A DNA stretch of 64,000 nt from JBKHAJ01 sp964641125 (GTDB lineage Bacteria > Spirochaetota > Spirochaetia > SPDA01 > CAZSGZ01). The translations under genes were made by a program, and so were the position numbers. The notes under the pieces were generated by a model that was not told the DNA's origin, ran no database searches, and saw nothing but the letters and a program-made list of their open reading frames with translations. The stretch spans positions 8,879-72,878 of the forward strand of contig CAZXMO010000007.1 in NCBI GenBank assembly GCA_964641125.1, given 5' to 3'. Positions 9,065-17,811 of the stretch are shown here, piece after piece; positions within the stretch are counted from its first letter, which is position 1; each line of letters opens with the position of its first letter.

Positions 9065-9865
9065 ATGAAAAAACGGAGCAGTGTTGAGATTGTCATGAAA
9101 AATCGAATCGATTTTGGAGGACGCATAGTACTCGTCACCGGGGCGAGCGGGGGTATCGGTTCCGGGATCGCCAGGCGTTTCGCTCAATCGGGCGCCTTTG
9201 TCGCGGCCCATTACCGGGGCGGACGGGAATCGGCGGAGAGCGTAGTGGCCGAAATCACCGGAAGCGGAGGCGCCGCGGCAGCCATCGGAGCCGATTTGAA
9301 CGATCCCGCCGCGGTTACGGACCTTTTTGCCCGAATTCAGGACGACTACGGGCGTCTCGACGTCCTCGTCAACAACGCGGGAACCTACCCCGTGGCTCCT
9401 TTGACCGAGATCGACGCCGACCAATGGCGCCGGGTGATCGATGCCAACCTGAGCTCCCTCCATTACTGCACCCGCGAAGCGATCGAGCTGATGAAGATCG
9501 AATCCAGGGGAGGGACGATCGTCAATATCGCTTCGATCGAGGCGCATAACCCCGCCCCGGGGCACGCCCACTACTGTGCGGCCAAGGGCGGGGTAGTCCA
9601 GTACACCCGGAGCGCCGCCCTCGAGCTTGCCCGGTTCGGAATCCGGGTCAATTCGATATCCCCGGGACTCATCTGGAAAGAAGGACTCGACGAGGACTGG
9701 CCCGACGGAGTGGAGCGCTACCTGAAGGCCGTCCCCATCAAGCGCTTGGGAACCCCCGAAGATATCGCCGAAGCCTGCCTGTTTCTCGCGTCCTCCGGGG
9801 CGGGATGGATCACCGGCGCCGACCTCGTGGTAGACGGGGGGCTCAGCGCCGGACCGGGGTATTAG
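9065..9865 (+). CDS. SDR-family NAD(P)-dependent oxidoreductase
   Basis: A classical short-chain dehydrogenase/reductase of 266 residues from ATG 9065, or 256 from the alternative ATG at 9095 (MKNRIDFGG); neither start has a good ribosome site. It has the cofactor motif VTGASGGIGSG, the NNAG motif, the catalytic region ending in YCAAKGG (Tyr-x3-Lys), and the family tail ITGADLVVDGGLS. This resembles 3-oxoacyl-ACP-reductase-like or sugar-alcohol SDRs, and the substrate cannot be told from sequence. It is divergent from the OmpL47-like gene and convergent with the cupin gene. Confidence 0.85.
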   Translation: MKKRSSVEIVMKNRIDFGGRIVLVTGASGGIGSGIARRFAQSGAFVAAHYRGGRESAESVVAEITGSGGAAAAIGADLNDPAAVTDLFARIQDDYGRLDVLVNNAGTYPVAPLTEIDADQWRRVIDANLSSLHYCTREAIELMKIESRGGTIVNIASIEAHNPAPGHAHYCAAKGGVVQYTRSAALELARFGIRVNSISPGLIWKEGLDEDWPDGVERYLKAVPIKRLGTPEDIAEACLFLASSGAGWITGADLVVDGGLSAGPGY

Positions 9866-9896
9866 TACTACAGTACCGAAGCTTGCTAGACCCCTT

Positions 9897-10400
9897 TTAC
9901 ACCCGGGTGAGCCGCACGATATCATCGGCGGCTTGAGGAAACTTGCGTACCAGATCGGCCCGGGAGCCTCCTTCGTAATCGGAGAACTCGAATCCCGGGG
10001 CCACGGTGGTTCCCATCAAGGCATACTCCCCTCCGGGGCGGAGGTGCGCACCGAACCATACCCCCGCGGGAACGACGTACTGGACCCGCTCTTCCGCGGT
10101 AAGATCGTTCCCGAGGATAATCTCCTTCGTCGAGCCGCTCGGGTCAAGGAGGACGAGGCGGACCGGATCTCCCAAATAAAAATGCCATATCTCGTCGGAG
10201 GGAAGACGGTGGATCGCCGAGAAGCAGTCGGGATCGGAATCGAGGAAGTAATAGATGGCCGTGGATACCGCCCTGCCGTCGGCATATTCGGCCTCGGAGC
10301 GGTAGGTCTGCCGGTACCGGCCTCCCTCGTCGGGGAGGGGTGAGAGGCCGAGAAGACCGATTATCTCGTCCCGGGAAGGCTTGTCTATGGGATTATTCAT
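9897..10400 (-). CDS. DUF985 cupin-superfamily protein
   Basis: A 167-residue single-domain cupin of the DUF985 type. Characteristic stretches are the opening LGLSPLPDEGGRYRQTYRS, the DEIWHFYLGDPV barrel strand and the ending LVRKFPQAADDIVRLTR. The family is fairly well conserved but has no proven reaction. The ATG overlaps the stop of the upstream NTPase gene by 4 nt, implying translational coupling. Confidence 0.85.
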   Translation of the reverse strand: MNNPIDKPSRDEIIGLLGLSPLPDEGGRYRQTYRSEAEYADGRAVSTAIYYFLDSDPDCFSAIHRLPSDEIWHFYLGDPVRLVLLDPSGSTKEIILGNDLTAEERVQYVVPAGVWFGAHLRPGGEYALMGTTVAPGFEFSDYEGGSRADLVRKFPQAADDIVRLTRV

Positions 10401-10891
10401 GGGATTACTCCTTCTTTGCCGGGGGATGTAATAGATATTTCGAAATCGCCGAGACCGAAGGCGGATACCACCTCATCGACGAGATTTTCCCGGACGACCA
10501 GCACCAGATTTCCCGTGTACCCCCGGACACACTCCGCGAGAATCGGAGCGAAACCGCCCCCCTCGAGCTCCAAAGGGCCTATCTCGTCGATGATCAGGAC
10601 CGGCGTGTCGAAAGAGGCGAGGATCCTCTCCCGGGCGAAGTCGAAGCCGTATTCGGAAAAGAAGAACCGTCTGAACTTGAAGGAAGGGTGGAGGGGAAGC
10701 TCCGAGGCGAGGAGCATCGCTTCGCCGCTTTGTACGTCGTAGGCGTAGTAGCCCCGCTTCTTCCCATGGCGAAAGACCGGGATTGAGAGGATACCCGCCG
10801 CATCGGGGCGATCTAGCAATCTTCGGTACAGTAGTGACGTCTTCCCCGAATCGACCGGCCCTGATACGAGGGTCACCTTCATCATCCTCAT
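10397..10891 (-). CDS. P-loop nucleoside-triphosphatase, THEP1-like (NTPase_1)
   Basis: A 164-residue P-loop protein with Walker A GPVDSGKTS near residue 11 and a Walker-B-like strand VLIIDEIGPLELEG near residue 100, the arrangement of the THEP1 nucleoside-triphosphatase family. The first ATG codons (MRMMKVTLV) lie close together, and the start could be either Met of the MM pair. It forms a two-gene operon with the DUF985 cupin through an ATGA overlap. The cellular role is not established for this family. Confidence 0.75.
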   Translation of the reverse strand: MRMMKVTLVSGPVDSGKTSLLYRRLLDRPDAAGILSIPVFRHGKKRGYYAYDVQSGEAMLLASELPLHPSFKFRRFFFSEYGFDFARERILASFDTPVLIIDEIGPLELEGGGFAPILAECVRGYTGNLVLVVRENLVDEVVSAFGLGDFEISITSPGKEGVIP

Positions 10892-10974
10892 AGAGGGAAG
10901 ATTATCTCAGGAATGTCCTGCCGAGGCAACCGGACAACTTTCCATTCTCGTCCTTCTTCTATAGAATACCACCC

Positions 10975-11946
10975 ATGGACATGAGTAAGGCCCGGAAGGG
11001 CATAGAGTCGATTCTCGATAATATTCAGACGGTTATCTATATCCAGCGGGAGAAACTGGAATACATCCTTGCCTCCAAGATAGCGGGGGGCCACGTGATC
11101 CTCGCCGATTTTCACGGGGTAGGAAAGACATCTCTGGCCCGGGCCCTGGCAGGCTCCATCAGCTGGGACACCACCGAGACCAACGAGCAGAATGTCAGCA
11201 TCGATCCCTTCAGCCGGATCCAATGCACCGTGGACCTTCTGCCTCAGGACATCATCGGGTACAGCAGATTCATCCCCTCCCGGGACCGGATGGTCTTCAT
11301 GGAGGGACCTCTGTTTGCCCATTTCGTGCTGTGCGACGAGATCAATCTGTTGACACCCAAGACCCAGGGAAGTTTCTTCCAGGCGATGCAGGAGCAGAAT
11401 GTTACCGTGGAAGGTAAGACCTACGAGCTTCCCGATCCCTTCTTCATTATCGCTACCATGAATCTCGAAGGGGTCCACCTCTTTCCCCTTCCGGCCCCGC
11501 AGCTCGACCGGTTTACCATACAGATCTCCCTAGGCATCCCCGAGGCGGAGGTGGAAGCGGAGATCATCCAAAAACACGGCCGGGAAGACGCGTGGCGGGG
11601 ATTCGGACCGGTCATCTCGTACCGGGAGCTTTTGGAATGGCAGGGACTCGTCGACGATGTCGAAATCCATCCCGATGTGATCAGCTATATCGTCGAAATC
11701 ATGAGGCGTACCCGGAATAACCCCGAGGTGAGCATCGGGGCGAGCCCCCGGGCGGGGATCAAGGTATCCCGTCTGGCCCGGGCCCTGGCGCTGATCCGGG
11801 GGGAGGCGTACGTCTCCATAGATCTGATCAAGGAAATTCTGGTCCCCGCCGTCGCCCACCGGCTCGTGCTGCAGGATTCGACCCGTGATGTGGCCGGTTT
11901 CGTATCCGGCCTCGTCGAATCGGTTCCCGTGGATATCCGACGATAA
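10975..11946 (+). CDS. MoxR-family AAA+ ATPase
   Basis: A 323-residue MoxR AAA+ ATPase. It has Walker A FHGVGKTSLAR (about 44-54), Walker B FVLCDEINLL, sensor 1 FFIIATMNLEG and the C-terminal lid SPRAGIKVSRLARALA. It heads a same-strand operon with DUF58, transglutaminase-like and PQQ-propeller lipoprotein genes, a combination widely seen in bacteria and thought to act as a chaperone/assembly module at the membrane. ATG 10975 or 10981 are both possible, without a clear ribosome site. Confidence 0.9.
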   Translation: MDMSKARKGIESILDNIQTVIYIQREKLEYILASKIAGGHVILADFHGVGKTSLARALAGSISWDTTETNEQNVSIDPFSRIQCTVDLLPQDIIGYSRFIPSRDRMVFMEGPLFAHFVLCDEINLLTPKTQGSFFQAMQEQNVTVEGKTYELPDPFFIIATMNLEGVHLFPLPAPQLDRFTIQISLGIPEAEVEAEIIQKHGREDAWRGFGPVISYRELLEWQGLVDDVEIHPDVISYIVEIMRRTRNNPEVSIGASPRAGIKVSRLARALALIRGEAYVSIDLIKEILVPAVAHRLVLQDSTRDVAGFVSGLVESVPVDIRR

Positions 11947-11960
11947 CGAGGAGTAACTCC

Positions 11961-13262
11961 CTGAGCAGGTTTCGTTCATTTCTTAGGCACTATCCCCTGA
12001 CGGCGGCGGGCACCGTTCTCCTCGCCGCGGCCGTATTTCTCTTGGGGACCGGCTATGCCCGGAAGAACCCCTATCTCATCTTTCTTTCCGCCGCCGCTTT
12101 TTTCCTGTTGGTCGTGTGCATCGTCCTCGGATTGATCCAGGCGGGAAAACTGAGGCGCGCCGATACCGTGTGGGATTCCCGTGAATCTCTGTACGCGGGG
12201 AGGGCGGGAACCGCCGAACGTTTCGAGGTGAGAGGATTTAGGAGCTGGTTCTTCTTCCGGATCCACGCGGTCCTGACGGGCAGGCTCGAAACGGGTAAGG
12301 GCGCCTTTTTTCGCGTTTTCAGGCACGGAAGCTTTACCGGAGATGAGCCGACGGAGGTCCCGCTTCACTTTCCCCTCTCGGGGACCTATCACGGCGAGGC
12401 GTGTTTTTCGGTCCGGGATGTTTTCGGTCTTACCAGGTCCTACGCGTTCAGTCTCTACAGGGAGCTTCCCGTGCAGCCGTCCCTCCTCGAAGAGGACGCC
12501 CTGGTGCGTATCGACAGCTCCGGAGGCGAGGACGATAAGCAGAAGAAAAAGAGCTCCGACGAAGACAAGTACTACATGAGGGAGTACATTCCCGGAGACC
12601 GGATCAGGGACATCAACTGGAAGGCTACCAGCAGGGTGGGGGAGCTCTTTACCCGGATCTCTCCGGTCACCGAGGAGGAAACCAAGTACATCTTTATCGA
12701 GCTGCGTCACTATAAGGAGGGCCCGGACACTCTTCGCTCTCAGGCGCATCTGGAGGCGCTCAAGCGCTGGCTGTTGAGCTTCCTCTGGCAGCTCAAGCAG
12801 ACCATGCCGGAGTACCGGTGCGAGATAAAGAGCTCCCGGGGCAAGTTCGCGGTGGAGACCGAAAACGATATACGTCACTTGAGCCTCCTCTTGAGCGGGA
12901 TTAATTTCGAGGCCGATCCCGGCGATCCCCCGGCCCCCGAACGGGGGGGAGATATCTATATCTTTACCACCGCCTTGGACAGGAGGATCACTACCGCGGT
13001 GTCGGCCTACACCGGGCGGACGGTTACCGTGATGCAGACGGTGGACCCCCCCGTGATAAGGGGGGGCTCCAAGAACGGCGCCGCCTCCGGACGGGTCCTG
13101 GAAATCCCCATGCTCGGGCGGGACGGAATGCTCCACTATCCCGGCGGATGGATCGCCCGGAGCGGTCTTCGGGGGACGGGTCCCGGCGGCAGGAGTGTCC
13201 CCGCGGCGATCCAGGGTGTGGTCCGTCGGGAGACCAAGCCGGTGAAGGGGAGGCTCCTGTGA
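11961..13262 (+). CDS. DUF58 membrane protein (possible CTG start)
   Basis: DUF58 protein of about 433 residues with two N-terminal membrane segments and a vWA-like domain carrying the signature YIPGDRIRDINWKATSR. No ATG, GTG or TTG lies between the MoxR stop and TTG 12042, and that TTG would cut into the first membrane helix. The frame is open and protein-like upstream (RSFLRHYPLTAAGTVLLAAA), and GAGGAG at 11948-11953 sits 7 nt before CTG 11961, so I propose CTG as the start; this is inference. It partners MoxR upstream and overlaps the transglutaminase gene by 4 nt. Confidence 0.8.
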   Translation: MSRFRSFLRHYPLTAAGTVLLAAAVFLLGTGYARKNPYLIFLSAAAFFLLVVCIVLGLIQAGKLRRADTVWDSRESLYAGRAGTAERFEVRGFRSWFFFRIHAVLTGRLETGKGAFFRVFRHGSFTGDEPTEVPLHFPLSGTYHGEACFSVRDVFGLTRSYAFSLYRELPVQPSLLEEDALVRIDSSGGEDDKQKKKSSDEDKYYMREYIPGDRIRDINWKATSRVGELFTRISPVTEEETKYIFIELRHYKEGPDTLRSQAHLEALKRWLLSFLWQLKQTMPEYRCEIKSSRGKFAVETENDIRHLSLLLSGINFEADPGDPPAPERGGDIYIFTTALDRRITTAVSAYTGRTVTVMQTVDPPVIRGGSKNGAASGRVLEIPMLGRDGMLHYPGGWIARSGLRGTGPGGRSVPAAIQGVVRRETKPVKGRLL

Positions 13263-15469
13263 TAGCTCCAGCTTCGAGAATCTTTCCCTTTATCACCCGC
13301 CTGGGTCTGTACGTTTTAGCGATGCTCCTCCCCCTTCTCCATCCCGCGGTCATCGTTCCCTACGATTGGAGCGGATGGTGGATGTGGTTCTTCCTGGTAC
13401 CCGGGGAGATGTTTATCGCATTTTTTATGATACCGCCCCGGGTCAAGTGGCGGGGGACTCTCATTTTCGCCGGAGGTCTCCTCGTTCTCTCGGTTATCGC
13501 GGCCGGTATCAGCGGCCCGCCCCTGGCGATCCTCGCGGCGGGGGGTGTGAGTTTCGTGCTGACCCTCGCAATCTTTAGAACGGGAAGTTTCGGCCGGTTT
13601 CTTGCGGTGGCGGAACAGTTCTTTCTGGCCTACGTCTACTACAAGATTCTCAATTTTTCCAGGGCCTCCGAGGAGACCGCCCGGGCCGGGTCGGGAATCA
13701 CTCAGGTGCTCCTCTTCTTGACGGTTATCTCGTTCATGGTCCACGCCTTTGCCCTGTATGCGGCCGCTTTTCGGGGAAGCGGCGGGGCCGGGGGCACCCG
13801 GAGGCGCAACCGCCGCGAGGCTCTCGTGTTCGGCGCCCTGGTGCCCGTCTTCCTTTTCCTCTCCCTGGCGCTGCCCCCCGATTTTATCAGGCACGCGGCG
13901 GTATTCAACACCCCCGACGATGATCTCATGCGGGACATCCCCTACGATTCGGAGGGCTTTCCCTTAGACCGCGGCGGCAGGGGGACCGAGGAAGGGCCCG
14001 AAGGGCGGGACGGAGAAACCGGACGCCTCAAAGGAATCCCCTCCGATCAATGGGGCGGCCGGACGGGACAGGACGGCGAAGAGGGAAATCAGTATGCGGT
14101 CATGCTCATCATGAGCCGTCACGATCCGGTCTACGCCGCCGGGAGATACTACGGCCGGTTCGATTCCGAGAGGGGCTTCGTCTATTCCGACGATGAGCCT
14201 TTGAACGAGCTTTCCTACATCCGCCTCCTCGATACCTGGCGGGACGAGAATCCTTCCCTGGACGCCGACCGGGCACCTTTCGAGGTCAGGGCGATTTCGA
14301 CTTTGTCGGAGAAGGTTCTCGCCTACCGTCCCGATGCGGTGGAACCCACTGTTCTCAAACGGCAGTTTCATCCCTTCGAGTATCAGTACGATTCCATCTC
14401 CCGGATAAGCGTCGCCTCCGACCGGGAGCTCGCGGAAGCGGACCCTCCTACCGCCGCTGAACGGCGGGAGCTCGGGGAGTATCTGAAAATCGGACTCGAT
14501 CCCGAGGATGAAGCACTCTTTCGGGAGTTCCTCGATTCGGTCCTGGAGGGAGACGAGGGATACTACGAGATCGTTCACGCGATCTTAGCCGGATTCAAGA
14601 AGTATCAGTATGAGATCGGTTTTACCGACGACGTATCGGTGGGGGCCCTTACCCGGTTTCTGACCGAGACGAAGAGCGGGGACTGTACCGAGTTCTCCAA
14701 CACCACCGCCGTCCTCGCCCGGATGGCGGGAATTCCCTCCCGGGTGGTGACCGGATACTTAGCGTCCCGGAATCTCCAGAGCCCCGCTCATCTTAGGGGG
14801 ATCATCGAGCTTCGAAAGATCATCGAGCCGTTGGCGGAGTATCCCCTAAAATCGACCTATCTGGTGACCACCGCGCATCGCCACTCATGGACGCAGATCT
14901 ATGTTCCCGGATACGGGTGGATCGATGTGGAGACTACATCCACGGCCATTCCCCCGCCCCCCGGAATGGATCCGAACTCCCAGGACGTGGTTATCCCCAT
15001 CATCGAGGATATCTCGAGAAGCGGCGAGGATTTCTCCTTTCCCTGGGCCCTGGTACTCCGGTTCTTCGGCGGTTTATTGGCCCTGGGTGTAGTGGGGGCC
15101 TACGGATTCCGCTTCGGCCGGGAGGGACTGCTCGCGCTACGCTCTCGGGATAATACCCCCGGGGGCCTCGCCGCCCTGTACCGGCTGGCGCTCATGAAGT
15201 GGGCGGCTTCGGGAGAGCCGGTCAAAAAGCGGCACGAAACCTGTCTCGAATATGCCGAATCCGTAAGGGTTCCCGGAGGGGGAGACGGATGGCGTGCCTT
15301 CGCCGGGGCATACACCGAGCTCCGCTACCGCAGCCGGATATCCTCCGAGGAATATGACCGGCTCTGGGCCGGTTTGAGAAAAGGGTACCGGCGGATCCTC
15401 GCTGCCCGGGAACGGGGGCCCCTGAGCAGCCTGCGGCGTTTTTTCAATCTCAAAGGACTGTACTATTGA
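13259..15469 (+). CDS. Transglutaminase-like membrane protein (TgpA-type)
   Basis: A 736-residue protein. The N-terminus has about six membrane helices (to about residue 205), followed by an extracytoplasmic transglutaminase-like cysteine-protease fold. The catalytic triad can be placed at C476 (GDCTEF), H542 (HSWTQIY) and D556 (GWIDVET). A further membrane helix lies near 595-615, followed by a DUF4129-like cytoplasmic tail. The GTG start at 13259 overlaps the DUF58 stop (GTGA) and follows AAGGGGAGG. TgpA-type proteins in MoxR/DUF58 operons are inferred to modify or cleave envelope proteins. Full length, with the triad intact. Confidence 0.85.
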   Translation: MIAPASRIFPFITRLGLYVLAMLLPLLHPAVIVPYDWSGWWMWFFLVPGEMFIAFFMIPPRVKWRGTLIFAGGLLVLSVIAAGISGPPLAILAAGGVSFVLTLAIFRTGSFGRFLAVAEQFFLAYVYYKILNFSRASEETARAGSGITQVLLFLTVISFMVHAFALYAAAFRGSGGAGGTRRRNRREALVFGALVPVFLFLSLALPPDFIRHAAVFNTPDDDLMRDIPYDSEGFPLDRGGRGTEEGPEGRDGETGRLKGIPSDQWGGRTGQDGEEGNQYAVMLIMSRHDPVYAAGRYYGRFDSERGFVYSDDEPLNELSYIRLLDTWRDENPSLDADRAPFEVRAISTLSEKVLAYRPDAVEPTVLKRQFHPFEYQYDSISRISVASDRELAEADPPTAAERRELGEYLKIGLDPEDEALFREFLDSVLEGDEGYYEIVHAILAGFKKYQYEIGFTDDVSVGALTRFLTETKSGDCTEFSNTTAVLARMAGIPSRVVTGYLASRNLQSPAHLRGIIELRKIIEPLAEYPLKSTYLVTTAHRHSWTQIYVPGYGWIDVETTSTAIPPPPGMDPNSQDVVIPIIEDISRSGEDFSFPWALVLRFFGGLLALGVVGAYGFRFGREGLLALRSRDNTPGGLAALYRLALMKWAASGEPVKKRHETCLEYAESVRVPGGGDGWRAFAGAYTELRYRSRISSEEYDRLWAGLRKGYRRILAARERGPLSSLRRFFNLKGLYY

Positions 15470-16725
15470 TGAACCGATATATCCGTATTTACCGCCGTTC
15501 GATCCTCCTCGCCGCCGCCCTGGTATTGCTCCTGAGCGGCTGCGGGGCGAAGAAGAACTGGATCATGTTCCGGGGCGAGCAGGGCCGGGGCGCGACCTCG
15601 ACAACCATCCGGCCGCCTTTGGGAGTCAAATGGAACCTGAAGCTCCAGGAGCATTCGGAGCCGGCCTACGCCTTCAACAACCCGGTGGTCTTCGACGAGA
15701 CCATCTACTTCGGGTCCACCGACGGGAACGTATACGCCCTGGACATCGAAAGCGGCTACATGCGGTGGGTCCACAAAACACGGGGGGGCATCAACTCGGT
15801 GCCCGTCGCCGACGGGGACACCCTCTATATCGGCTCGAACGACGGAGTCCTCTACGCCCTCGATCAGGAAACGGGGAGCTCCCGTTGGACCTTTCAGGCC
15901 ACAAGCACCCTCCAATCAACTATTATCCGGCACGAAGATTCGGTCCTCTTCGTGGGAGACGGAGATTTCGTCTACTCGGTAAACCGCGGGACCGGGGAGC
16001 TCGAGTACCGGCTTCCCAATCTGGTATGGTACTACTTTACCTTCCAGGTCTACGACGACGTCATCTACTTCGCCCCCGGTCCCCCGGAGCGGCCCCACAG
16101 CATGGGTGCCTGGGACATCGAGACCCGGAGCTATCTGTGGGTATTGGATACGGTCTACCTCGACGCGGTGTGGTATTCCTTTCCCGCCATCGAGGGGGAT
16201 ACCCTCTACTTCGCCACAATGGACCCCTACGCCGACGTGTGGGAGCTCGATTACTACGCCTACGACAGGCTTACCGGAGATATCGAGTGGAAGTACTCCG
16301 ATTTATCGGTGTGGCCCTATACCGGGCAGGTCGATACCATCGAGCTCTACGAGAAATATATGCGTCTCCTCGATTACTTGGCCCCGTCTCTCTGGAAGGA
16401 GTTGGTCATCTACACCAGCGGCGACGCCATGGTGCGGGCCTTGGACGCGGAAACGGGCCGGCTGATGTGGGAAAAGCAGTTCGAAACGGTAACCACCTCC
16501 GCGCCCACCGTAGCCGGCGATTACGTCTACTTCGGAATCGACGGAAACGACAACCCCTATTTCCCGACGCCCCCCCAGCTGGTCTGTCTCTCGGCGCGTA
16601 CGGGCAAGCAGATGTGGGAGATGGACCTCCAGGGCAGGCTCCTGAGCGCCCCGGTGGTCGCTCAGGACTGGATGATCTTCGGGACCGACGCGAACCGGTT
16701 CTATGTTTTAGAGGAGCTTTTTTGA
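15469..16725 (+). CDS. PQQ-like beta-propeller lipoprotein
   Basis: A 418-residue lipoprotein. The signal peptide ends in lipobox LLSGC with C25 as the lipidated residue. The rest is a series of PQQ/BamB-like propeller blades, recognisable by repeats such as GSTDGNVYALDIESG, GSNDGVLYALDQETG and VRALDAETGRLMWEKQ. It starts at the ATG that shares one base with the preceding stop (TGATG). Its position in the MoxR-DUF58-transglutaminase operon suggests an envelope scaffold or partner-binding role; no cofactor binding is implied by the fold alone. Confidence 0.82.
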   Translation: MNRYIRIYRRSILLAAALVLLLSGCGAKKNWIMFRGEQGRGATSTTIRPPLGVKWNLKLQEHSEPAYAFNNPVVFDETIYFGSTDGNVYALDIESGYMRWVHKTRGGINSVPVADGDTLYIGSNDGVLYALDQETGSSRWTFQATSTLQSTIIRHEDSVLFVGDGDFVYSVNRGTGELEYRLPNLVWYYFTFQVYDDVIYFAPGPPERPHSMGAWDIETRSYLWVLDTVYLDAVWYSFPAIEGDTLYFATMDPYADVWELDYYAYDRLTGDIEWKYSDLSVWPYTGQVDTIELYEKYMRLLDYLAPSLWKELVIYTSGDAMVRALDAETGRLMWEKQFETVTTSAPTVAGDYVYFGIDGNDNPYFPTPPQLVCLSARTGKQMWEMDLQGRLLSAPVVAQDWMIFGTDANRFYVLEELF

Positions 16726-17786
16726 TGCGGAGAATTATTGATTTTCGTTCCGATACCGTAACCAGACCTACCGGCGAAATGCGGAAAGCCATGGCCGAGG
16801 CTGAAGTGGGGGACGACGTCCTCAGGGAAGACCCCACGGTCAACCGGTTGGAAGCCCGGGCCGCGGAGATTCTGGGGAAGGAAGCCGCTCTGTTCGTACC
16901 TTCCGGAACCTTCGGAAACCAGGCGGCCCTGTTCACCCACTGTGACAGGGGCAATGAGGTTATTCTTTCGGATAGCTGCCACATCGTCGAGCACGAGGCG
17001 GGGGCTGCGTCGATGCTCGCTTCGGTCCAGCTGCGTACCGTAGCGCCGGCCGAACAGTGGCTCTCCTGGGAAGAAATAGAGCCTCGTATCCGCTCGGAGA
17101 AAAACATCCACTTCCCCGATACAGGATGCGTCGCCTTGGAGAATGCTCTTTCCTCCGGTGAATGCCAGCCCCTTGCCGAGGCCGAAAAAATATACGCCGG
17201 GGCCGGAGGGTATTCGGTGCCGGTCCATCTCGACGGGGCGCGCATCTTCAACGGCGCTCTCGCCCTCGGGGTCGAGGCCGCGTCGATAGCCGCCGCCGCG
17301 GACAGCGTTATGTTCTGCCTGTCCAAGGGACTCAGCGCCCCGGTCGGATCGCTCCTCGCGGGGGACAGGGACTTCATCGAGGCCGCCCGGGTCCGACGGA
17401 AGATCATGGGAGGGGGAATGAGACAGGCGGGGGTCCTCGCCGCCGCGGGACTCGTCTGTCTCGACACGACGCGCTTACGCCTCGCCGAGGACCATGCCAC
17501 CGCGGCCCGGCTCAGGGAAATCTTCGGCCGGTATTCCGAGCTCCGGGTGATGAAGCAAAAGAACCCCATCAATATGGTCTTCTTCAGATTCGCGGACAAC
17601 GTCGCAGCCGGCGGCGAATCGCACCGGGAGAAAACCTTTCTCGACGCCTGCAGGAAAAAGGGGTACCTGACCTACGAGCCCGAGGGGGGATGGTTCCGCT
17701 TCGTTACTCATCGTGAGATTACGGATGAGGATGTGGAAGCGTTCGGACGGGATCTGTCCGGGATACTCGAAACGGCCCTGGAATAA
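16725..17786 (+). CDS. Low-specificity L-threonine aldolase (PLP-dependent)
   Basis: A 353-residue fold-type I PLP enzyme of the threonine aldolase/beta-eliminating lyase family, which cleaves L-threonine or allo-threonine to glycine and acetaldehyde. The N-terminus DFRSDTVTRPTGEMRKAM is diagnostic. The Schiff-base lysine is K201 in CLSKGLSAPVG, and the substrate region MGGGMRQAG is intact. The true start is ATG 16725, overlapping the lipoprotein stop by one base (TGATG) with GAGGAG upstream; the open frame extends further back only by chance. It is last in the MoxR operon, and a functional link to that operon is not obvious. Confidence 0.9.
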   Translation: MRRIIDFRSDTVTRPTGEMRKAMAEAEVGDDVLREDPTVNRLEARAAEILGKEAALFVPSGTFGNQAALFTHCDRGNEVILSDSCHIVEHEAGAASMLASVQLRTVAPAEQWLSWEEIEPRIRSEKNIHFPDTGCVALENALSSGECQPLAEAEKIYAGAGGYSVPVHLDGARIFNGALALGVEAASIAAAADSVMFCLSKGLSAPVGSLLAGDRDFIEAARVRRKIMGGGMRQAGVLAAAGLVCLDTTRLRLAEDHATAARLREIFGRYSELRVMKQKNPINMVFFRFADNVAAGGESHREKTFLDACRKKGYLTYEPEGGWFRFVTHREITDEDVEAFGRDLSGILETALE

Positions 17787-17811
17787 CCGGTCCCGGGGGA
17801 AGGTCCGCAGG

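Noticed and set aside
11976..13136. Long open frame antisense to DUF58
   Set aside because: A product of high GC; the opposite strand carries the DUF58 signature in an operon with overlapping starts.
15630..16724. N-terminal extension of threonine aldolase
   Set aside because: The frame stays open by chance within the lipoprotein gene; the enzyme begins at ATG 16725 with a ribosome site.
16406..17599. Long minus-strand frame over threonine aldolase
   Set aside because: Antisense to the recognised enzyme; Arg/Ser-rich non-protein-like translation.
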